Shown: piece by piece, positions 55,845 through 64,000 of the stretch
How positions within the stretch are numbered: position 1 is the first letter of the stretch
How the letters are laid out: every line of letters begins with the position of its first letter
From: Diaporthe sp. PMI_573
Lineage: Eukaryota; Ascomycota; Sordariomycetes; Diaporthales; Diaporthaceae
Length of the DNA: 64,000 bases
Direction: 5' to 3'
Assembly (NCBI GenBank): GCA_021399435.1
Contig: JAJTUP010000034.1
Span: 744,001 to 808,000, forward strand
Program-made: the position numbers and the translations under genes
The notes under the pieces: generated by a model
The model's input: only the letters and a program-made list of their open reading frames with translations
Told to the model about the DNA's origin: nothing
Databases searched by the model: none

Positions 55845-58303
55845 CTACTTGGTGACGAGGCCTCCCACGTCTTCTAACCTGATATTGTCCGGTGGCCGGC
55901 CCCTTTCAATCCGGCCCCATCCTGCGTTCCAAGCAGGAGCGCTGTCCGCCGGTGGGGAGATAGGACCGTCACTGCCGATTATCCCCGTTGAGGAGGTGCT
56001 GCTGCTCATCCCAAAGTCGCTACTGTGATGCCCGCCGCCTGAGCCGTGCCGCCTGGTGGTGGTCCTCCTCCACCACTCCCTCATTACGGGCGCCGGCTTG
56101 CACGTCTCCGGGTCCGAGGTGGCGGTGGTGGGGGAGGCGACGTCTGCCCAACGCCTCCAGGACCTCCTCGCCCCCCGGGAGCGCGAGTATGTAAAACCGG
56201 CGGGCTTGCCGCCGCCGAAAGGGTTCCAACCCCGGCTCGGGGCCGCCTCAAAGGAGATACTCCCGTTGCGGCCCGAGTTGTAGCTCGTGGGTGGCTCGCC
56301 GGCCAGCTCCTCGAGCGTAAGGCCCTTGGTCTCGGGGATCAGGAACGATGTGAACAACCCGCAGAGCATGAAGAGCGCGAAGATCTGCAGCAGGGTGTCC
56401 AGGCGGGCGCCCCCATCCCCGTCCCTCTTGGTCATGAGCGGGAGGGATATGATCTGGGCTATGATGGCGCCTATCTTGCCCGCTGCTGCGGACAGCCCGT
56501 GGCCGGTTGCTCTGTAGCGCGTAGGGAAGCACTCGCCCGGCACGATAAAGGTGGTTGTGTTGGGGCCGAGGTTGAAGAAGAACTGCGCGATGATGTAGAG
56601 CGCGAACATGGAGCCCGAGTTGAGGTGGTGATATGCGAAGCCTAGGATGCAGAACAGTATGGTGAGGATCAGGAAACCACCGACCTGAAGGGGTTTCCGG
56701 CCTATGGTGTCGATCGTGAAGATGGCGGTCCAGTAGCCTGGAAGGGAGCCGGCGACGGACAATATTATCAGGCCCACTGCGTTGTTGTACAGTTTGTGGT
56801 ACAGAGTTTCGCCGTTGACGTAACCTGTTGCCGAGAGAACGATGGAGTTGTTCAGCCCTAGGCCGTAGAATGCCAGATCCTTTGATAGGGTCAGTCAAGA
56901 CAACCAGACAACCAGACAGGGGTCAAGCAAGTGTTCAATGACTTACGAGGAACAGCCAGCTGAGCGTTGTCCCAAGAAGCACCTTTGTGTTCTTCCAACG
57001 TCCAAAATATGACCCCAAATCCCCCCAAGAAGCCGCCGGCGTCGCCAGAGACGGCCCAGCCACCTTGAGCAGACGAGCCTGCCGCACAATGTCGATATCT
57101 CCTTTAGACTTGCTCAGGAAAGAGTTGATATCGCTGTCGGCCTTCTCCACGTCGTGGCCAACATCGAATGTATACCTGGGAGTTTCCGGTATAGTAATTC
57201 TGTAATACAGCGCGAATACTGCCGGCAGCGCTCCCACACCTACTATTAGGCGCCAGCACCTGTCGGCTGCAATCTGGCATCTCGAGTCACATTCGGTTAT
57301 ATCTGCGATGTCGATGAAGGAGTCCTTGAAGGCAACTGTCGCGACTAATGCAACGATCGCGGCCAGTAGTTGACCAAAGCCCTGCATGGAGAAGACGCTT
57401 GCCATCATTGCGCCTCGAAATCGTGTCGGCGCGAACTCGGATGTAATGACGGATGATAGAGGACTTGAATCAGGTCAGACAACAGGTATATAGAATATAG
57501 TTATGAGGGCAAGGCCAGGGGGTAAATAGTCCAATACGGATAATAACCCAAATACAAAATGCTGAGAAGGACTTCAGATGCCGACTCACTAATCTCCACC
57601 AATACCAACTCCCATGATAACGCGGTGGAACGTCAATAAGGCCGTCGAATTTACCGACTGACTTGGGTTCGCCAACGCGAAGTTCAACGTGGCCACCAGG
57701 ATGATGCCGAGTTCAACGCCATACATCTTCCTGCGGCCGAGATAATCAGCCAGCCATCCGAACAGTATCTGGCCGATGACTATCCCCGCACTCGTCGAGG
57801 CCTTCAGGACCTGGTTGACCGTGGTAGGGAGATGGCCGTTGTTGCCGCCGAAGCCATTATGTGAGTCCTCGGGGGAGCCTTGCCAAAATACGAGGCCCAG
57901 GAAGATCGTGATGAGGTTGATGGCGAATATCTGATAACTGTCGATGAAAAAGCCCGTTCCGGCTATTAATACGGCCCTCACGTCTGTCGTATCGTGTTAG
58001 TGAGTATTCCATAATGGATTCACGATACTATTTTGAGGAAACAGAGATGCTGGAAAGACGAACGATATGAACCAAAAGGCGTCTTGTCGATCTCCGACAG
58101 CGCGAGCCTCCTCCGCAGGTTGGGATCTTGTATGTGGGAATAGTCATTCGCTGTGGTCTGTCAGTCTTGGCGACTTTACACCCAATATGGTTTAATTGGC
58201 AGCTGTGAAACCCACCAAAGTTGTGGAATGCATTGTTGCCACCATATGTGCGGTGGTGGGCCGCCGGCATCATCGTCGTCGTTGGATCCGACAGTATTTC
58301 CAT
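55845..58303 (-). CDS. PHO84: PHO84-type phosphate:proton symporter (MFS)
   Basis: Five exons, 58303-58216, 58150-58064, 57983-57590, 57463-56947 and 56879-55845, give 706 residues. All four introns (65-126 bp) keep the frame; junctions are HNFA-NDYSHIQDP, PFGSYH-VRAVLIAG, GIGGDY-PLSS and LSWLFL-DLAFYG. Twelve membrane helices fit the major facilitator fold. Family marks: GWLADYLGRRKMYGVEL after helix 2, GGDYPLSSVITSEF in helix 4, SMQGFGQLLAA in helix 5, and W...D in SWLFLDLAFYGLGLN (helix 7). These include the phosphate-site Tyr, Gln, Trp and Asp known from the Piriformospora structure. In helix 1 the motif reads FFIDSYQIF, where I remember FFTDSYDIF; the second aspartate is glutamine. The protein has an unusually long, Gly/Ser/Arg-rich C-terminal tail of about 130 residues. 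It takes up inorganic phosphate at the plasma membrane and is usually induced by phosphate starvation. Confidence 0.9.
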
Positions 58304-59711
58304 TGTCTATCTTAGCTTGACTGACCAGGCTGCCGCCGCGGTACAACCACCTCCATGGATGCGAATTAGACAACCAACAATATTCCGTGTTCACTCGCCT
58401 CGACTCGACGGAAATTGATCTTGGCGAAATGATACCTAAGGGTGAGAGCCCAGGAGAATCAAGGCTTTTGACGTCGTCTTGTTCTTGGGCGAGGAGTGCA
58501 GCAGCGTTTCTAGAAGGCCCCCGGAGGCGGGGAGATGGCTTGGTCGGCTTATAAGCTCCAACGTGTGCTGCTGCCAGGGACCTGCGGACAGTCCCGGCTT
58601 GGGCGGGCGGGACAGGGCTGACGCTGATGATGATGCAGAGCTAGTCTGCACATGGCAAAGGCAGGTTGCGTATTGGGCAGGTATCCCGCATTAGCATGTA
58701 CATTTTTGTAATGCTAAGCAAATGCTGAGACGTCAGACCGAAACGCACGGTCTATGTAGGGCTATGGGCGGGCAAGAAGGTTCTCGCAAATCAGTTCACT
58801 CGATCACTCGTCGCCAATAATTGACAGAACAGCTTTTAGCGGAGGCTCTAAGGGGGAGGACGAGACAGCCCTTCAGGGTCTCTCCTGTGCACTATGTACT
58901 TAGTAGTGATGCTGAGGCTGGCTGCAGTGGAACGATTGTAGGATGGCCCATGTACCACTAAGATAGCGCGCGGCGAAGTCAAGGAAGCCAATAGTGTGGG
59001 CTCCTGAGTCTTACGTGTGATGTCGCTCGGGGGGTCCAAATACGTGCCTCGGCTTCCTCATTGGGCCCGTCTCTCACCACGGCAATCTGCGTGTTGGCCG
59101 AAACATCAAAAGTACGACGTGCGCAGCCTGCTGAGCTGAGTTTGACGATGCAGCTCAGGACTGCTTGCTCACCTTGGAGCCCAACCGGAGATATCATTGT
59201 CTCCGCTGTCATCCGGAACACTCGCGCCGTGGGTCGGACGTCACCCGGTACAGTTTGGACCAGCTTATAAGGTTTGCCCCTGCATCCACCTCGTCCCAGA
59301 CACTGGGAAAGTTTAAACGACAAGGTTTATAGGAGGGTACTTAACACACAGGGGGTATATGGCCATTTGTCGACTCGTAACGTCTGACGTGACCAACCCC
59401 GACTGCGTAACAATAATCTTGGAGCCTGTCGCTCTGGCGAATCGAAACGATAGGATTCGCTAGCCTAGATGTTGACGAGACACAGTGTTTTTACCTCCTG
59501 ATAATCATTTGTCTGGAAACATGAAAAGATATCTTGACCCCGGAGCCAGAACGGGCGAGTTGAACGCCAAACGCACCAGCCTTTATGCAAATTGCCCCCC
59601 TGAACCCAAAACTTCGCCTGATTGCACACGAGTTGAACATGTTAAATCACCTGCACCTTCGCTCGCCTCCCAATGATCCGGGCGCCACTCGGGTCCGCAT
59701 GCAGACCGACG
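58304..59711. other. PHO84 promoter region and MET2 3' end
   Basis: 1.4 kb between two minus-strand genes. No gene is supported. ACGTG cores at about 59013, 59042 and 59387 could be weak sites for a bHLH regulator (NUC-1/Pho4 prefers CACGTG/CACGTT), but none is the full consensus. Confidence 0.4.
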
Positions 59712-61399
59712 TTACCATGCAGTTATGTCTTCTACTTCGGCCTCGCCAAAGGTGCTGCTCTTGGTCAATTGGCCAACGGATGCCTCAGCAACCGCGTCAT
59801 TGCCTCCCTTCTGCATGATGTCTGGGAGAACCTCGTGGAGGAACTCGAGGATGTATTTGTTGACCTGCTCGAACTGGAGCAGGAAGGCGTCGTGGCCCTC
59901 AGGGCTGTCGATTTTCCCGAGTCTGGAATTGCCGATGTGCTCTGCGATTTCCTGCTGCTCGGCAAATGTGAAGAGACCGTCACTCTCGATGCCTAGGACG
60001 AGGGCTGGTTGCTCGATCAGGGCTAAGGCTTCGGGGATGTTGGCCGCCCGATCCCGCGAGACATCGTGGGTGTCGAGCTTTCTGGTTATTGCTATATAGC
60101 AGTTGCTGTCGAATCGTTTGACAAATTTCTCTCCTGAGGGTCACGGTCAGCGCAGATATTCAGGGGAGACTGGGGTGCAAAATGCCCTACCCTGATATCG
60201 AAGGTAAGATTGAGCTGAGAAGTAGTGGGAGGTCGGCACATTATCACCCCCGGTGACACCATCGGATTTCGGCCCATGGAATTGGGGGTCTGACGCCTGT
60301 TCGGCCGCATCGGCGGCGGCCTTTGCCCGGCTACCCTCGCCCCCCTGGCTATTTTGACTAGCCCTCCGTGAGTTCACAGGCCGGTTGATCTTGTGACCGT
60401 CGTTGTGGATATTGAAATGAGCCTCCGATGGTGTGCTAGGCCGCGAGATCTCCCTGATTGTCTGGCGCCTCGATGGATCTGGGATATTCCGGCCGAAGCG
60501 AGTCTCGAAAGAGTTGCGGCTGCGGTATGTCAACAGAGCTGACATTCTGGCAGCTCCGAGTCCGGTAGATGGCGGGTCAGAGAAGGAATAGTATCCATCG
60601 TCATATTTGGGATCGGCGTAGATGCTCTGTCTCTGGGCTTCGCCCCAGCTGATACACCAGGCGCTGTGACGACTTGACGTCGCAATGGGCACGATAGAGC
60701 GAACGTAGTCCTTTCCGAAGTAAGCCCACTCGAGGACCAGCATACCACCCATAGACCCACCAATGACAGCAGCAACCTGCTTGACACCCAGGTCGTCAAG
60801 GAGGAGCTTATGAAGGCTGACGGGGTGTCAGTGCTGGCGAATCGAGAATGTCTTGTGGATTGAACATACCGGACGTCATCTCGTATGGTCGTGAGGGGAA
60901 ACTCAGGGCCATATCTGCCATCGTCCACGTTCCCATCCTTGGCAGTCACCGGGCTAGCGGTACCGTAAGGGCTACCCAAGCTGTTCATGCAGACGACGAA
61001 GAAGCGCGATACATCGAAGGCTCTTCCGTGGCCACCAAGCAACGGGCCCCACCAGTCACTGACATCGGCACTGCCCGTCAAGGCATGGCAAATGACCATG
61101 GCATTGTCCCCGTTGGGAGACAATTTACCTTTGGTGGTGTACGCAACAGGCACATTCTGAAGTGTGACACCAGATTCAAGGTTGAAAGAGGGTATGACAG
61201 AGATCTGTTGGTCTGGGATCAAACTCGCGAACGGGTTCTCCGCCTGCGAAGCGATTCTTTCTTGGACGTATTCAGTCACTGGTCTTTGGGCACAGGTTGA
61301 TGCCATGACGGGCCCGAGGCGATGATGCCTGTCGGTGCTGGAATATCACTCACCATATCTGCCGTTTTCGGCCTGGCCGTTTGTGGCGTCTGAGGTCAT
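59712..61399 (-). CDS. MET2: Homoserine O-acetyltransferase
   Basis: Four exons, 61399-61354, 61278-60870, 60816-60191 and 60133-59712, give 500 residues. Introns are 75, 53 and 57 bp. The first junction gives ENGRY-VTEYVQERIASQAENPF, the second DDVR-LHKLLLDDLG, the third RYQ-GEKFVKRF. It is an alpha/beta hydrolase. The nucleophile elbow GGSMGGM has the catalytic serine at residue 173; the aspartate is in LVLGIESDGLF and the histidine in SPEGHDAFLL. Other family blocks are CHALTGSADVSDWWGPLLGG, NSLGSPYGTASP and SSRHSAWCISWGEAQRQ. A Ser/Arg-rich insert of about 80 residues (PSTPSEAHFNIH to GGDNVPTS) is typical of filamentous-fungal MET2. It transfers acetyl from acetyl-CoA to homoserine, the first committed step of methionine synthesis, and is absent in animals. 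An in-frame ATG at 61306 lies inside the first intron and would give a shorter alternative. Confidence 0.94.
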
Positions 61400-62442
61400 T
61401 GTCCTCCAAAGCCGTTGTCCGATCTGATACCAGAGACCAACGCCCAATGCGATTATACCCGGTGCCCGTTCAGCCGCAGAGTATAGAGAAGAGGAAAGGG
61501 GCGATCGCTTGGCAATTAGCTCCGAGTACTGAACAAGAAGTGGCAGAGTCACGGGGAGCAAGAGACCTGGGACCTGAAGCTTGAAGAGTCATTCATTCTC
61601 TTAGTCGGGTACCTGGGTACTTGATGTCGCTTGCGAGTGGGGCCCCGGCATACAGGTACATCGATGATGTACCCAGTTAACCTGCAGCATCACGCCCTTC
61701 TTTGATGAGAAGTTGATTCAAACAATAGCATCCTCTCACCAAGATGATAAGTAATTATTGCAAAGGGGTTACACTTATTTTCACAGCAAATTTCTTAGCT
61801 AGGTGAGCCCTAGGTACCTATCTAATAATAGGTGTAGGCCTTTAGTTGTGGGCTGGTCGCAGCGACACAAATTGATGTGGCCTAGGTGCCCCTAGTTCGC
61901 CTCGGTCCGTAAACTGCCTGACTGCGAGGGAGCCACGCCGCGCTAGCCTCATCGGGTCGCTAACGACCGGCAAGGCAGGCTCCACGGCAGGCTCCACTTG
62001 AGCTTGGATGTCGATTTTGGTGAGCAACTGCCAGGTGCATTGCATCCTGCGATAGAGCCTCACCCGAGCTCTGCCAACCGCAGGACGACGACAATCCTCA
62101 AACTCGATTGCCGTTCTCCTGGATGCCGCTCACTACTCCGACGCTGGAACTGCTCCGTGACCAGTGTCTCTCCCACTCATCGCATTTCTTTTGACCTCCT
62201 TTCCCCCCGTTTGCGTTCCCGCTCCTGCAGGGTCGTCAGACCTCTCGCCTCGCGCCCGACGCGGCCGACACGCCCACCACGCCCACCAGCTTGCGGACCT
62301 TTGCGTTAGACAAAGCACCGCCTTCCGCTCTAAGCCGTGCGTGCCGCTTGGCTTCTTTCACCACTAAATTGTTCAGATTGACTCCCGTCTGTCGTAGTCT
62401 GCTAGCGTCAATGGTACAGCAATAGCAGCTGTCGACTTGAAG
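61400..62442. other. Divergent promoter region of MET2 and THO2
   Basis: 1.04 kb between divergent starts. Near 61800-61830 is a ctaggtacctatctaataatagg stretch of the TAGGTA type also seen elsewhere in the window. No gene is supported; the CT-rich part near 62160-62330 probably belongs to the THO2 leader. Confidence 0.5.
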
Positions 62443-64000
62443 ATGGGTCCGAAGCGCAAGAGAGTTAACGACTCGGGCAGCGGCCGGCCTTCGCCTCACC
62501 GTCCTGACAACGCTCCTCTCGGCCAACACGACAGAAATCGGCCTGGCGCTGGTGGCAGATCGACGCGCCGTAACGAGCGTCGCGACTCCTTTCAGAACAC
62601 TGCCTCTTCAGGCGCGCCGGCCGCCGGCTCGCCTCTCAACTCTCCCACCATGCCGCGACCTTCCAGCGCTTCCTCCCAACCTGCCGTCGCCCCGCTGAGC
62701 ACAAAACTATCATCCAACTTGCCCTCACCAACGCTGCCCTCCCCGGTGCAGTCTGGATTTCACTACGAAATCGTGATGGATGCGCGGCTCAGCAGTTGGT
62801 CACAAAATGGCCGCCAAGAAGTGATAGATCATGGCATACAATCGCGGAACGACGAAGACGTACAGGAGCTGTCAACAATATTCCAGGAGCTAGTACAGTC
62901 GTGTCTGGACTTTCGCCTGAGATCAGCGGAAGCAGGCGAGATCGTCAAGCAGATCATCGGCACTCGACCTGAGGATGCAGACACCAACCCTCGCACATTC
63001 GACACTCACACCCTACTCCTCGACACCCTCGCCATCTACGTTGACGTCGGATCTGGCTCTTACAATGCGAATCTACAGGAATTCCTGGTCGCCACGGGCG
63101 TCGATCCGGCGTTGATGCGGACTGTCCTAGAGCCTGCTCTGCTGGAGCAACTAGGGCTTATACGCGAGACATTCACCAAGATGGGCATTCGACAAGCCAC
63201 CAACATCCTTTACAAGCAGGCCAACTACAACCTGCTACGGGAGGAAACCGAGGGATATGCGAAGCTTGCTACGGAGCTCTTCACAACCTCCAATACGGAG
63301 CCACCGACATCAGAAGCCATTCAGAACGCCTTCGAAAGGGTAAAAGGTCTTATTGGGACATTTGATCTGGATGTTGGACGTGTTCTCGACGTGACGCTCG
63401 ATGTCTTCGCTTCTGTCCTCATAAAGCAGAACCGCTTCTTTGTCAAATTCCTCCGAATCAGCTCATGGTGGCCTCGCAGCCACATCAAGTCTTCCAATGC
63501 TCTGGGGGGTCTCCCCAAATGGGCGCTTCCGGAATCAGCACATTGGACAATCAGTCCGGAGGAACAAATCGTCATCGCGGAGCAGCGCCGCCAGCGCGAC
63601 ATTCGGTTCTGGGACAGGGCTCGCGAAGCGCACATCGACGCCTTTTTTGAGCTCGGTGGGCGGCAAGTCGAAGAAGCCGAACTCCAGCGTCTGCAGGCTG
63701 TTCTTGATGCCAACACGGAGTCTGACGACGCCATGTCTCTTCTCGACCCAACAGCGCAGTGGATGGTGACTACCAAGACCTTCCCACCGCAGGGCAACAG
63801 AGTCGCCGCACAGCTGCTAGGGTTTAAGTTGAGGTTTTATGAGTCTAAGGCTGCGGGCGAGGAAGTGGTCCCTGCCAACCTCTTTTTCATGACAGCTTTG
63901 CTCATCAAAATAGGCTTCATTTCACTAGCTGATCTGTGGCCACATCTTGCTCCGTCTGACGAGGAAATGAACACAAGCGTCAGAGAAAAGAGATTGAAAA
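62443..64000 (+). CDS. THO2: THO complex subunit 2, 5' part (runs off the window)
   Basis: The frame is open from the ATG at 62443 to the window edge, 519 codons, with no stop and no clear intron. The N-terminus is basic and Ser/Pro-rich (MGPKRKRVNDSGSGRPSPHR, GSPLNSPTMPRPSSASSQ). The ordered part starts near residue 105 (FHYEIVMDARLSSW). Conserved helical blocks are FDTHTLLLDTLAIYVDVG, EFLVATGVDPALMR, GLIRETFTKMGIRQATNILY, KQANYNLLREETEGYAKL, FDLDVGRVLDVTLDVFA and RFFVKFLRISSWWP. I recognise these as the N-terminal THO2 domain. THO2 is the large scaffold of the THO complex, which couples transcription elongation to mRNA packaging and export in the nucleus and prevents R-loops. The family is about 2000 residues or more in fungi, so most of it lies outside the window. 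Confidence 0.9.
   Translation, partial: MGPKRKRVNDSGSGRPSPHRPDNAPLGQHDRNRPGAGGRSTRRNERRDSFQNTASSGAPAAGSPLNSPTMPRPSSASSQPAVAPLSTKLSSNLPSPTLPSPVQSGFHYEIVMDARLSSWSQNGRQEVIDHGIQSRNDEDVQELSTIFQELVQSCLDFRLRSAEAGEIVKQIIGTRPEDADTNPRTFDTHTLLLDTLAIYVDVGSGSYNANLQEFLVATGVDPALMRTVLEPALLEQLGLIRETFTKMGIRQATNILYKQANYNLLREETEGYAKLATELFTTSNTEPPTSEAIQNAFERVKGLIGTFDLDVGRVLDVTLDVFASVLIKQNRFFVKFLRISSWWPRSHIKSSNALGGLPKWALPESAHWTISPEEQIVIAEQRRQRDIRFWDRAREAHIDAFFELGGRQVEEAELQRLQAVLDANTESDDAMSLLDPTAQWMVTTKTFPPQGNRVAAQLLGFKLRFYESKAAGEEVVPANLFFMTALLIKIGFISLADLWPHLAPSDEEMNTSVREKRLK

Noticed and set aside
56046..56645. 199-codon plus-strand frame opposite the PHO84 gene
   Set aside because: Antisense shadow of the transporter's last exon; no own motif.
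1..64000. CRISPR arrays, phage-like or bacterial operon features
   Set aside because: The sequence is eukaryotic. The 15-bp arrays have no unique spacers and are not CRISPR.

Overview
The window reads as nuclear DNA of a filamentous ascomycete, most likely a Sordariomycete. Genes carry short introns (53-193 bp, mostly GT-AG, with CTRAC-like branch sites close to the acceptor), third codon positions are GC-rich, coding density is moderate, and the gene set is fungal: GH76 mannanase, HOS3-type deacetylase, LAM sterol transporter, MET2, PHO84, THO2. I cannot name the species. All functional calls come from protein motifs recognised by eye; no database search was run.

Layout. Bases 1-13,660 are gene-poor: I support only one 54-residue zinc-ribbon-like gene (5634-5798), plus simple repeats and G/C-rich runs. 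From 13.6 to 39.7 kb lie housekeeping and secretory genes: a secreted GH76 mannanase, tubulin-folding cofactor D, an unrecognised basic protein with an unresolved 5' end, a 2EXR/DUF7730-like protein, DcpS (mRNA cap scavenger) and a GILT-like thiol reductase whose coding ends overlap convergently, an atypical hexokinase of the HxkD/XprF type, a HOS3-like histone deacetylase, and a membrane protein with a Q/Y-rich tail. From 40.9 to 47.7 kb is an AT-richer accessory island: a secreted GH43 arabinanase, a hypothetical protein, several broken genes (one a GFA-family relic), and two copies of an unusual dispersed element. From 47.8 kb to the right edge core genes return: an Atg38/NRBF2-like MIT protein, a LAM/Ysp2-like sterol transporter, a PHO84-type phosphate transporter, MET2, and the 5' part of THO2, which runs off the edge.

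The most unusual thing is a small dispersed element seen in five places (about 19.7, 27.5, 40.9, 45.7 and 55.5 kb). The best copy (45,698-46,087) has imperfect terminal inverted repeats. Its interior consists of tandem 15-bp units, each built around a near-palindromic CCTATAGG core, in opposite orientations on either side of a GGGCAGTGCTTATTGCCC hairpin, followed by a conserved tail. It has no coding capacity, so it looks like a non-autonomous MITE-like element; I do not recognise the family.

The genes do not form one pathway. The neighbourhood mixes RNA metabolism (DcpS, THO2), chromatin (HOS3), membrane and lipid biology (LAM, Atg38-like), nutrient uptake and sulfur amino-acid synthesis (PHO84, MET2) and secreted polysaccharide hydrolases (GH76, GH43).
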